This document shows positions 1-7,662 of a stretch of 64,000 nt of DNA, piece after piece (position 1 is the stretch's first letter; every line of letters begins with the position of its first letter). The stretch covers positions 1 through 64,000 of the forward strand of contig CAXTIG010000031.1 of NCBI GenBank assembly GCA_964244295.1. The letters are read 5' to 3'. Below the pieces are notes generated by a model that was given only the letters and a program-made list of their open reading frames with translations, ran no database searches and had not been told where the DNA came from. The DNA is from JAJAZB01 sp964244295 (GTDB taxonomy: Bacteria > Bacteroidota > Bacteroidia > Cytophagales > Spirosomataceae). Position numbers and translations under genes: made by a program.

Positions 1-148
1 CCCCGCGAGGGTTCTAAAACCCTCGCGGGGTTAATATCTACTCCCTTCGCGGGGGGATTATCCAAAAATATCCCCGCGAGGGTTTTGAACCCTCGCGGGG
101 AAAATTCCAAAAAAGTAACCCCGCGAGGGTTCAAAACCCTCGCGGGGG
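1..148. repeat. Three short GC-rich palindromes
   Basis: Three near-identical palindromes of about 29 bp lie at 1-30, 72-100 and 119-148. Arms are CCCCGCGAGGGTT and its complement around a very short A/T-rich centre. Spacers are 41 and 18 bp and unrelated, so this is not a CRISPR array. A partial copy (TTCGCGGGG) sits near 46-54. The cluster lies just upstream of the PorP/SprF gene and may continue beyond the left edge. Terminator or REP-like function is inference. Confidence 0.8.
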
Positions 149-179
149 AAAAATTCACCCTGTCTAACTTCACAAACCG

Positions 180-1157
180 ATGAACACCGTTACCAACTGG
201 TTGAAAGCCCCCGGTCTGGCGGCCTTGCTGGTGGCCGGACTGGCCACCCAGCCGGCCCAGGCCCAGCAGGAAGGCATGTATTCGCAGTACATGTTCAACA
301 TGATGGCCGTCAATCCGGCCTACGCCGGGAGCCGCGACGTGCTCAGCCTGACGGCCCTGCACCGGCAGGGGTTCTCCGGCATCGAAGGCGCGCCCAGCAC
401 CCAAACCTTCACCGCCGATATGCCCGTTCGGGGCGAGCGGATTGGGGTGGGCTTGCAGGCCTTCAACGACAAGGCCGGGGCCATCGGCACCTCCGGGCTG
501 TACGGCAGTTACGCCTTCCGCATTAAAGTTTCCGACCGGGGCACCCTGGCCCTGGGCCTGATGGCGGGCGTGAGCAGCTACCGCGCCGATCTCACCAGCG
601 TCAACACGGGCGTACCCGACCCGGCGTTTTCCCAAAACATCAGCAAGTTTTTGCCCAACTTCGGCACCGGCATTTACTTCTCGACCGACCGCTTTTACTT
701 CGGTGCTTCGGTGCCCCAACTCATCCGGGGGCGGCTCAACGACTACACGCCCGTGGGCAACGACCGCTACGCCCGGCAGGAGCGCCACTTTTTTGGCATG
801 ATGGGAGCCGTGTTCCCGCTCGGCCAGTCGCTGGCGCTGAAACCTTCCGTGCTGGTGAAGGGCGTGTCGGGTGCCCCACTTTCGTACGACGTCAACGCCA
901 ACCTCTGGATTCGCAACCGCATCGCCCTCGGGGCCTCGTACCGCTTCTCGAACCCCGCTTTCAACGACAAATCGTACAGCCAGCGCCTCGGCGACATGGT
1001 CGTGGGCCTGGTCGAGTTGCAGCTTACCGACCAGTTCCGTTTCGGCTACTCTTACGACCACCCGCTCAACGGCAGCAACTTCGTGGGCCACGAGTTCATG
1101 ATTCGCTACGAATTTGGCTTCACCAAGAGCCGCATCCTCACGCCCCGTTATTTCTGA
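180..1157 (+). CDS. PorP/SprF family type IX secretion membrane protein
   Basis: 325-residue outer-membrane protein of the PorP/SprF family. A signal peptide spans about residues 1-28 (ends AQAQQ). The mature start has the family hallmark QYMFNMMAVNPAYAGSRD, followed by alternating beta strands typical of a small barrel, ending near an aromatic C-terminus (TPRYF). Known family members work with the T9SS; SprF-type members support export or surface attachment of particular giant adhesins such as SprB. The next gene is an OmpA/TPR/PD40 protein, the usual partner order. In many Bacteroidota a giant CHU_C adhesin precedes this pair, so one may lie left of the window (inference). Confidence 0.93.
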   Translation: MNTVTNWLKAPGLAALLVAGLATQPAQAQQEGMYSQYMFNMMAVNPAYAGSRDVLSLTALHRQGFSGIEGAPSTQTFTADMPVRGERIGVGLQAFNDKAGAIGTSGLYGSYAFRIKVSDRGTLALGLMAGVSSYRADLTSVNTGVPDPAFSQNISKFLPNFGTGIYFSTDRFYFGASVPQLIRGRLNDYTPVGNDRYARQERHFFGMMGAVFPLGQSLALKPSVLVKGVSGAPLSYDVNANLWIRNRIALGASYRFSNPAFNDKSYSQRLGDMVVGLVELQLTDQFRFGYSYDHPLNGSNFVGHEFMIRYEFGFTKSRILTPRYF

Positions 1158-1225
1158 GCGACAGTTTTCGGTTTTCAGTTTAGAGTCTTCAGTTAGCGAA
1201 CCTGCTTAGCTTTTTGAAAAAGAGG

Positions 1226-1330
1226 GTTGTCATCCCGACGAAGGAGGGATCTCGTTTACCGGCCAAACCCTTTGCCGGTAGTCGAGTGTCCGGTACCCCG
1301 ACGAGATCCCTCCTTCGTCGGGATGACAAC
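1226..1330. repeat. Long inverted repeat, family A, copy 1
   Basis: Arms GTTGTCATCCCGACGAAGGA... and its complement (about 28 bp, nearly perfect) enclose a loop of about 45 bp containing a second small hairpin (CCGG...CCGG). It lies between the PorP and OmpA genes. Outside it, 1165-1195 and 1385-1416 carry partly complementary GTTTTCAGTT-type stretches. The same arms recur at 21460, 25865, 50048 and 55310. Confidence 0.9.
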
Positions 1331-1420
1331 CCCCTTTTTTTCAAACTGAAATGCTAAACGGGGTCATTCACTCCTGATACACCTAAACTGAAAACAGACG
1401 ACTGAAAACTGAAAACTCCC

Positions 1421-3850
1421 ATGAAATTTCTCCAAAAAACCGGCCTCACGCTCCTCGGGGCGCTGTGCCTGTCGGGGTTGAGCGTTTCCGAAGGCCGGGC
1501 GCAGGGGGCGCTGGTCAACCAGGCTTCGGCTCAGTTCGACCAACTCGCCTACCAGGACGCCATCGACCTCTACGAAAAAGCGTTGGCCGATAAAACCCTG
1601 CCCGACGCCGAGCGCCTTCCGGCCAAACTCCGCCTCGCCTACGCCTACCGCCAGGTGCGTGACTCCCAAAAAGCCGAGCAACTCTACCGCGAACTCGTCA
1701 GCAGCGGCCAGGTGTTCAGTGGTGAAGATGCCAAAGTCTACCTCTACTACGCCCAGGCGCTGGCCTCCAACGGCAAGTACCGGGCCTCGCAGGAAGCCTA
1801 CGACCGCTACACCAAAACTCAGACCGAGGACGCACGGGGCCAGGGGTTTAAAAAACTCTACGCCGACGTGAGCAAACTGGCCCGCAACGCCGACAGCTAC
1901 CAGGTGGAGTACCTGAGCGTCAACACCAACAAGCCGGAATTCAGCCCGATGTTTTACAAGGCCGGCCTCGTGTTCTGCTCCGGTCGGGGCGAAGGCCAGG
2001 GTTTGAAGCGGGTCTTTAACTGGGACAAATCGTCCTTCCTCGACCTGTACTACCTCGACGACCGCAATGCCCTCGAAGCCAGCGCGGCAGCGGGCCTGGG
2101 CGGTTCATCGAAAAATGGGAAAGAGCGCCGCTACCGCCGCAGCCGCGCCCTGGGCCGCGACGCCTACACGGCCCCCACCGCCAACGACTCCCGCATCGTC
2201 GGGGCCTTCGGCGGGAACCAGGTGACGGCGGGCCTGGGCTACGCCGACGTGCCCGAAAGCGAATCCGACCGCTTCTCGAAAACCCTCAACACAAAATACC
2301 ACGAAGGCCCCGCCACGTTTACCCACGACGGCCACCGCGTGATTTTTACCCGCAACAACTACAACAACGGGCACTACGGCGAAAGCACCGACAAGGTCAA
2401 CAAGTTGAAACTCTACACTGCCGTCGGGAAAGACGGGCGCTGGGGGAAAGTGGAAGAACTGCCCTTCAACGGCGACGAATTCTCGACCGGCCACCCCACC
2501 CTCACCCGCGACGACAAGTGGATGTACTTCGCCAGCGACCGTCCCGGCGGGCAGGGCGGCAGCGACCTCTACGTGGTGGAATTCAACAACGGCACCTGGG
2601 GCACGCCCAAAAGTTTGGGAAACAAGGTGAATACGAAAGGCAACGAACTGTTCCCCTTCGTCGATGAGCGCGGCAACCTGTACTTCTCGTCCGACGGCCA
2701 CCCCGGCATGGGCGGCTCGGACTTGTTTTTCGTGGAAATGCAAAGCGGCCAGCCCACCGGCAAGGTGATGAACCTCGGCGCGCCCATCAACTCCAACCAC
2801 GACGACTTCGGCATCATCACCGACGGCGAGCGGCGCTCCGGCTATTTCTCCTCCAACCGCAAGCGCGGCGGGGCCGACGACGACATCTACCGCTTCAACC
2901 GCGACGGCAGCCTCTACGCCTGCCGCGAACTGACGGTGGTGATCGTGGACGCCGAAACCAAGCAACCCCTCGGCGAAACCACCCTGACCGTAGAACGCAA
3001 GGGCGGCGCGCCCGAAAGCAAGGACGTCAAAGCCGGAAAAGTGGACGTGTGCCTGGAAGAAAACCACGAGTACACCTTCAAAGCCGATCATGCGGGCTAC
3101 CTGCCCAACACGGTGGGCTTCACCACCCGGGGCGACGCCGACGACGCGCCTTCGCGCCTGGAAATTTCATTGGCTAAACCAGTGGTGGAAGCGCCCACCG
3201 TGGCCGCCGCGCCCAAAGTCTCGACGCTGCGGGGCCGCGTGACCAACCAGAGCGACAAGCAACCCATCGCCGGGGTGACGGTGACGCTGCGCAACGAGTG
3301 CGACGGCAGCACCCAGCAAGCCGTAACGGGAGAAGACGGCAGCTACCAGTTCGACGTAGTCGCCAACTGCGATTACAGCCTCGAAGCCATCAAACCGAGT
3401 TACGCCTCGCTGGGCCGGAAAATCACCAAACTCAGCGCCGACACTGCCCCCGAAGGTTTCGACGCTCCGCTGGTCCTGTTCAAACGCGGCGACGTGGTGC
3501 AGGTGGAAAACATTTACTACGACCGCAGCAAAGCCACCATCCGTCCCGATGCCGCCCTCGAACTCGACAAACTCGTGGCGTTGATGAACCGCTACCCGGC
3601 CCTAAAACTCGAACTCCGCTCCCACACCGACAGCCGGGCCACGGTCTCGTCCAACAAAACGCTCTCCACCCAACGCGCCCAGGCGGCAGTGGCGTACCTG
3701 AAGAAAAAAGGCGTCAAATCCTCCCGCCTCGTGGCGAAAGGCTACGGCGAAACCCTGCTCCTCAACGACTGCAAAGACGGCGTGAACTGCCCCGAAGAAC
3801 AACACCAGCAAAACCGGCGGACGGAATTTAAGGTGTTGCAGTTGAAGTAG
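1421..3850 (+). CDS. OmpA family protein with TPR, PD40 and carboxypeptidase-regulatory-like domains
   Basis: 809-residue exported envelope protein. Signal peptide about 1-27 (ends GRAQG). TPR-like helices fill about 30-150. PD40 beta-propeller repeats follow between about 160 and 490, with motifs such as DDKWMYFASDRPGG, GNLYFSSDGHPG and GYFSSNRKRGG. A carboxypeptidase-regulatory-like beta sandwich lies near 602-670 (LRGRVTNQSDKQPIAGVTV). An OmpA peptidoglycan-binding domain ends the protein (about 695-809: IYYDRSKATIRPDA, then NRRTEFKVL). The family is found beside PorP/SprF genes and resembles PorE-type proteins that anchor the T9SS to peptidoglycan. The A1 inverted repeat separates it from PorP; they may still be co-transcribed. 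Confidence 0.92.
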   Translation: MKFLQKTGLTLLGALCLSGLSVSEGRAQGALVNQASAQFDQLAYQDAIDLYEKALADKTLPDAERLPAKLRLAYAYRQVRDSQKAEQLYRELVSSGQVFSGEDAKVYLYYAQALASNGKYRASQEAYDRYTKTQTEDARGQGFKKLYADVSKLARNADSYQVEYLSVNTNKPEFSPMFYKAGLVFCSGRGEGQGLKRVFNWDKSSFLDLYYLDDRNALEASAAAGLGGSSKNGKERRYRRSRALGRDAYTAPTANDSRIVGAFGGNQVTAGLGYADVPESESDRFSKTLNTKYHEGPATFTHDGHRVIFTRNNYNNGHYGESTDKVNKLKLYTAVGKDGRWGKVEELPFNGDEFSTGHPTLTRDDKWMYFASDRPGGQGGSDLYVVEFNNGTWGTPKSLGNKVNTKGNELFPFVDERGNLYFSSDGHPGMGGSDLFFVEMQSGQPTGKVMNLGAPINSNHDDFGIITDGERRSGYFSSNRKRGGADDDIYRFNRDGSLYACRELTVVIVDAETKQPLGETTLTVERKGGAPESKDVKAGKVDVCLEENHEYTFKADHAGYLPNTVGFTTRGDADDAPSRLEISLAKPVVEAPTVAAAPKVSTLRGRVTNQSDKQPIAGVTVTLRNECDGSTQQAVTGEDGSYQFDVVANCDYSLEAIKPSYASLGRKITKLSADTAPEGFDAPLVLFKRGDVVQVENIYYDRSKATIRPDAALELDKLVALMNRYPALKLELRSHTDSRATVSSNKTLSTQRAQAAVAYLKKKGVKSSRLVAKGYGETLLLNDCKDGVNCPEEQHQQNRRTEFKVLQLK

Positions 3851-3871
3851 GGATTTGTTTTACGTTTCAAT

Positions 3872-3906
3872 CAAAAAGCCCTGCCGGTGAACGGTGGGGC
3901 TTTTTG
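3872..3906 (+). terminator. Rho-independent-type terminator after the OmpA gene
   Basis: Starting about 20 bp past the stop, CAAAAAGCCC pairs with GGGCTTTTTG across a short loop. The A-rich and T-rich flanks make it bidirectional in principle. Confidence 0.75.
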
Positions 3907-3929
3907 GTTAGAAAGGGGGAAGCAACGAT

Positions 3930-4068
3930 TCCCCTCCTTTTTAAGGAGGGGTGCCCCGTAGGGGCGGGGTGGTTGGGTGGCGGATGGAAGTACTTGACTG
4001 GTAACCCACCCAAAAACCACCCCCGCTTACGCACCACCCACCGCACCCCCTCCTTTTTAAGGAGGGGA
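3930..4068. repeat. Inverted repeat, family D (CCCCTCCTTTTTAAGGAGGGG ends)
   Basis: The palindrome CCCTCCTTTTTAAGGAGGG occurs at both ends (about 3932 and 4048). The interior is also partly self-complementary (GGGGCGGGGTGGTTGGGTGG against CCACCCAAAAACCACCCCC). A 62-codon reading frame crosses it, but the repeat structure argues against coding. It marks the border with the AT-rich island to the right. Confidence 0.8.
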
Positions 4069-4180
4069 GTTTTGCTACAATTTCCCCCTTGAAAGTATGG
4101 GCAGAGTGTTAGTTGAATCGGATGAGTAATCTACTTCATGATAACAATGATTTACAGCCAGTTCATACTTCTGCTTCTCG

Positions 4181-4570
4181 TCAATTCAGGCTTATCGTGT
4201 TCAATCGGGTGTCGATGCAAAACAGCATTCCCTCTAAAAAGTCCAGCCCAAGCAGGCCGTTGTAATCGGAGAAAATGCCGTGGGCCAGAAAATCGTAAAC
4301 CTGAATTTGAAATTTTTCCTGTGTTTGTCCGAGGGAGGAGAAGCTGTCAATCTCAAATACCTAGGTTTCAATAACCCCATTTGCCGTTTCGATTTCTACC
4401 GTACCAATGTTGTCTTTGAGGTCGTAACCCAACAAATACAAGGTGTTGCTGTCAATAGTCGTATTCGTGGCACCGGTGTCGAGCACCATTTTCAGTTCGT
4501 ACTTCCCATCAATCTCAACGCTCACGACGATAAGCCCGCTCTCAGGTTCGCGTTTGAATGGAAAAGTCAT
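4181..4570 (-). pseudogene. Retropepsin-like aspartic protease gene with in-frame TAG
   Basis: Read from ATG at 4570, the protein begins MTFPFKREPESG and carries the aspartic protease motif LDTGATNT. The reading frame hits TAG at 4361-4363, after 69 codons. It then continues in the same frame to a natural stop at 4181 with VFEIDSFSSLGQ and a second conserved segment, YNGLLGLDFLEG. Together about 129 residues, the normal size of a single-domain clan AA retropepsin-like protein. The intact sequence on both sides suggests a recent nonsense mutation or a sequencing error. Its start overlaps the upstream gene by 4 bp (ATGA). Confidence 0.78.
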
Positions 4571-4824
4571 CGTTTGACGCGGTTGAAAATGCCGGTAATC
4601 TTCCTGGTTGGTTTAAGCGTACCAGTAAAAATTAGCGTAATCTTTTCAAAGGCAGAAGTCTTGTCCCTGCCAATGTAACAGACTTCTTTTTTGTCCTTAC
4701 TGTGGTAAATCGGAATACCTGAAAGAACGTCAATTTTACTGTCGTCCATGACGGGATTTCCTACCAATACCCATTCGTCAGGGTATTGGTTTTTGATGTC
4801 GGTGATGGCTAGTGATTGTACCAT
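4567..4824 (-). CDS. Small hypothetical protein coupled to the retropepsin-like gene
   Basis: 85-residue soluble protein with no signal peptide. Visible segments are PDEWVLVGNPVMDD and KKEVCYIGRDKTSAFEKITLIF. The stop overlaps the protease start (ATGA), so translational coupling is likely. Small proteins with an EWVL-type motif commonly sit directly before retropepsin-like genes; whether this one is a substrate, inhibitor or partner is unknown. It is AT-rich compared with the flanks. Confidence 0.65.
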   Translation of the reverse strand: MVQSLAITDIKNQYPDEWVLVGNPVMDDSKIDVLSGIPIYHSKDKKEVCYIGRDKTSAFEKITLIFTGTLKPTRKITGIFNRVKR

Positions 4825-4936
4825 TTTTAGGGTCGTTTAATTGCTCTAATACCTTCTTGATAGACGCGGAGAGGGTATTGCACGAGCAGACATATAGTTT
4901 CATCCGCCCCGTGTTTACACAAAGATTGAGTTTATC

Positions 4937-5517
4937 TTATTTTGTCTCAATAACGAATTTCCAAGTTTCAATTCGGGACTTTTCTAATTCTATTCTCTCT
5001 GTATAATTGTCTCTAGTATATTTTACCTCTTCACCTCTTTTAGCTGCATTCATTATCTGTTTATTCGGTGTTAAACCGAGCGCTTTAAATGTTTTTCCAA
5101 CAGTATCGGCGAATTTTATAAGAGCAGGTTTTTTATTCCCATTATTGATGTTAAGTACAAGTTTTAGAGTCTTGATGGAATTTGCGTTGTCACTTTCCAA
5201 ATAATATGCAAGATTGTTTGGTAAGTTGCCTCCGCCAAATTGATAGTAAGATGTGATGCTCATGAAGCCTCCCATTTCATCGTCTCTCCATCTTCCAAGT
5301 TCACCAATTCCAACTGCTGTAAGTTTTGTCTTACCGCATCAATATTATTGAAAGGGTCGAATTTTGCTGTTTTTTTTGTCGATGGAGAAGTTTCAGAGGT
5401 AATCTCTGAAGGCGTATTTGTCGCTTGTGAATTTGAAGCTGTCTCGCGGTTCGAAGACCCACAAGAAGTCATTGTCGCAACCAAGCCTGAAAATAAAATC
5501 GATTTAATAGGACTCAC
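4937..5517 (-). pseudogene. Frameshifted lipoprotein gene
   Basis: The upstream part starts at GTG 5517 (an in-frame TAA lies two codons before it). It has a lipoprotein signal with lipobox TMTSC, then a Ser/Thr-rich linker, and stops at 5260. A second frame takes over in the same area (SITSYYQFGGGNLPNN...) and runs to 4937. Adding one G to the GGG run (CCC at 5271-5273 on the given strand) gives one continuous protein of about 193 residues with junction MKWGGFMSITSYY. The simplest reading is a one-base deletion or a sequencing error. Function unknown. Two separate genes are possible but less likely, because the second ORF has no signal of its own. Confidence 0.65.
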
Positions 5518-5623
5518 GATGTTTTACAATATTGGTTTGAAAATGGCAAGCAAATCAGAATGCACAAAGGTTTTGCGAATGTACCCAAAATCCGGTTCAT
5601 GCGCGGCGACTTAAAACGCCCTT

Positions 5624-5660
5624 TTCCGCCCGCAACTTACCCCTATCTTCGCAAAAACCC
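5624..5660 (+). promoter_or_regulatory. Bacteroidota-type promoter-like element, copy 1 (no clear gene behind it)
   Basis: The 37 bp here match 13412-13448 at 34 of 37 positions. The core TATCTTCGC fits the Bacteroidota -7 element (TAnnTTTG-like). An ATG follows at 5682, but its frame runs antisense through the FG-GAP gene and looks spurious. This may be a leftover promoter from a lost gene, or an island-edge repeat. Confidence 0.5.
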
Positions 5661-5732
5661 AATTCCTACTCCTCCGTAAACATGAATTTCTCCGTTCATT
5701 CCCAGCGCGAAACCTCCTACCCCGCTCCCCCC

Positions 5733-7016
5733 TCACCGCCCCCCCACCCGATTCTCAAACAAATAAACCCCATTCTTGTTCGCCACGACGAGGTCGGGTT
5801 TCTGGTCGCCATTCATGTCCTGCGCCACGATGTTGAGGCCCGCGCCGGAGTCGTTGTCGATGACGTGCTCTTTGAAGTACGGCGCCTGGCCGGGCGTGAA
5901 CTCAAACCAGAGCAGAATGGCCGCGTCGGCGTCGCCGGGGTCGCGGCCGTGGTGCGCCAGAAAGCGCTTGCCGGTGATGTAGTCCTTCCGGCCATCGCCG
6001 TTCAGGTCGGCCATGATCGAGGAATGGGTTTGCGCGGTGGTGTTGCTCATCAGGTGGGTTTTGAAGGCCGGTTGGCCTTGCTCATCGGCCACCTGTTCGT
6101 GCCACCAGACACCGAGGGCGTGCGCCGAGGCGCTGACGATGTCGGCCTTCCCATCGCCGTTCACATCCAGCACCTGCATGTGGGAGCAGGGTTCACCCAA
6201 GTTGGTGGGGTGGAAAATCCAGTTACCGGCGGTTTTATCGCTGGTTCCTTCGTACCATCCTTCCCGGACGACGACGTCGTTGATGCCGTCCTTATTCACG
6301 TCGCCGTAGCCGATGCCGTGCGAAAAAATCTCGGTTCCGGGGACGTTCTCCCGGCTCAGGGCGAAGCGTTTCCAGGCCGTTTCACCCGGTTTGGAGGGCG
6401 ATTTTAGCCAGACAATCTGTTTCTTCGCCTTGTCCCCGCAGAGGATGTCGAGCCGCCCGTCCCCGTCCAGGTCGATGAAACCCGGTGACTCGTTGGCGAT
6501 TCCGACCGAATCGGCCAGGATGTGTTTCTTCCACTCCGCATCGGCAGACCGACCCGGCTGGTTTTTTGGGTTTTCAAACCAGAAGCCCGGCTTTCCGGGA
6601 AAATCCACCACCACCACGTCGTCCCAGCCGTCCTGATTCACGTCCATCCCCAGGTTCAGGAACGAATTGCTGTATTCGGTTCGCGGATTGAACGCGCGGG
6701 AAGGGGCCATTTCATGCCGGGTCCAGGACGGGGCTTCGAACCAGTAGTACCCGGCCACGATATCCAGTTTCCCGTCCCGGTTCAAATCGGCGACGGCCAC
6801 CCCTTCCGAAAGGAAATCGCCGGTAATCTTCGTTTTCTTGAAGTCATTCGATGGGGTAACGGGCTTGGTCGCCCGGTTCTCGGCGGCCATCGCCTTCTCG
6901 GCCTGCTGTTTGCGGAGCTTGAGGATTTCTTTTGACTGGCTGTGCGCGTTGGCGAGGCAGCCGAAAAGCAGGAGGGCGCTCAAGGTATGGCGGCTTAAGG
7001 TTAGGCTCGTTTTCAT
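5733..7016 (-). CDS. Exported FG-GAP/VCBS repeat protein
   Basis: 427-residue protein with a Sec signal peptide (about 1-27, ends ANAHSQ). The mature part is a seven-fold array of FG-GAP/VCBS-type calcium-binding motifs: DLNRDGKLD, DVNQDGWDD, DLDGDGRLD, DVNKDGIND, DVNGDGKAD, DLNGDGRKD and DMNGDQKPD, predicting an integrin-alpha-like beta propeller. Such proteins are extracellular or periplasmic, and their ligands are usually unknown. It lies downstream of the cupredoxin/dehydrogenase-like gene and the GIY-YIG gene on the same strand, but inverted repeats sit in both gaps. No catalytic residues can be named. Confidence 0.85.
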   Translation of the reverse strand: MKTSLTLSRHTLSALLLFGCLANAHSQSKEILKLRKQQAEKAMAAENRATKPVTPSNDFKKTKITGDFLSEGVAVADLNRDGKLDIVAGYYWFEAPSWTRHEMAPSRAFNPRTEYSNSFLNLGMDVNQDGWDDVVVVDFPGKPGFWFENPKNQPGRSADAEWKKHILADSVGIANESPGFIDLDGDGRLDILCGDKAKKQIVWLKSPSKPGETAWKRFALSRENVPGTEIFSHGIGYGDVNKDGINDVVVREGWYEGTSDKTAGNWIFHPTNLGEPCSHMQVLDVNGDGKADIVSASAHALGVWWHEQVADEQGQPAFKTHLMSNTTAQTHSSIMADLNGDGRKDYITGKRFLAHHGRDPGDADAAILLWFEFTPGQAPYFKEHVIDNDSGAGLNIVAQDMNGDQKPDLVVANKNGVYLFENRVGGR

Positions 7017-7056
7017 GGTTCCAAATTAGGGTGTTTAGCGGTTTGATTTTTAGTGG

Positions 7057-7147
7057 GGCCGTCACCCTGAGCGGAGTCGAAGGGTGGTGCGGCAGGTTTA
7101 GCGCTGGCCCACCGCACCACCCTTCGACTCCGCTCAGGGTGACGGCC
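7057..7147. repeat. Inverted repeat, family B, copy 1
   Basis: Arms GGCCGTCACCCTGAGCGGAG... and complement (about 37 bp) with a short loop. It lies between the GIY-YIG stop and the FG-GAP start. Confidence 0.9.
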
Positions 7148-7177
7148 CACGCAGGGTGACCGCCCTACGCTCAAAGG

Positions 7178-7510
7178 TTACGAGTCGTTTTCTTCCGGGC
7201 GACTATGATTGGTATGGCTGGTTTCGTTCAGGCAGCGGGCCAATTCGGGGAGGTAATCCCAACGCCCAGCGATAATGGCCTCTTTTTTCTTCCGCGACCA
7301 ACCCTTCACGGTTTTCTCAAACGCAATGGCCTGCAATGGCTCTTGGAAGGTTTCGTAAAACCGGAGCACGACGGGCCGACGTCGGTACGTGTAGCAGTCA
7401 GGGTCAATCCCTGCGTTGTGTTCGTGTATTCGTCGTTCCACGTTGTTAGTCACGCCGGTGTAGTACGACGTATCCCGACATTCGACGATGTACACGTGCA
7501 TCGGTTTCAT
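7178..7510 (-). CDS. GIY-YIG nuclease family protein
   Basis: 110-residue single-domain protein of the short GIY-YIG group (UPF0213/YhbQ-like). The motif appears as VYIVECRDTSYYTGVTNNVERRIHEHN-type sequence, with the VYI and YYTG elements at residues 6-19, the conserved Arg of VERRI and the metal-binding Glu of AFEKTVKGWSRKKK. The acidic C-tail ends EENDS. Family members are small DNA-processing or repair-associated proteins; in vivo roles are mostly unproven. It is flanked on both sides by family B inverted repeats. Confidence 0.9.
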   Translation of the reverse strand: MKPMHVYIVECRDTSYYTGVTNNVERRIHEHNAGIDPDCYTYRRRPVVLRFYETFQEPLQAIAFEKTVKGWSRKKKEAIIAGRWDYLPELARCLNETSHTNHSRPEENDS

Positions 7511-7529
7511 GGGTGCATTTTTTGCGTGG

Positions 7530-7632
7530 GGTCACCCTGAGCGGAGTCGAAGGGCGTGCGGTGGGCCAGCGCTGACCTGTCACCCTGAGCGGAGTCGAAG
7601 TACGCACGCCCTTCGACTCCGCTCAGGGTGAC
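7530..7632. repeat. Inverted repeat, family B, copy 2 (with an extra arm)
   Basis: The arm GTCACCCTGAGCGGAGTCGA occurs twice in direct orientation (about 7531 and 7580) and once inverted (7613-7632), so two alternative hairpins can form. It lies just past the stop of the cupredoxin/propeller gene. Confidence 0.88.
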
Positions 7633-7662
7633 CGCCGCACGGTTAAAATCCTTTTCCCTCTT

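Noticed and set aside
1..148. CRISPR array
   Set aside because: Only three copies, repeat fully palindromic, spacers of 41 and 18 bp, no cas gene.
3904..4092. 62-codon ORF after the OmpA gene
   Set aside because: It is a translation of the family D inverted repeat; no start signal or conserved motif.
5682..6407. 241-codon frame starting behind the promoter-like element at 5624
   Set aside because: Runs antisense through the FG-GAP gene, whose seven calcium motifs are clear. Only the first ~17 codons lie outside it.
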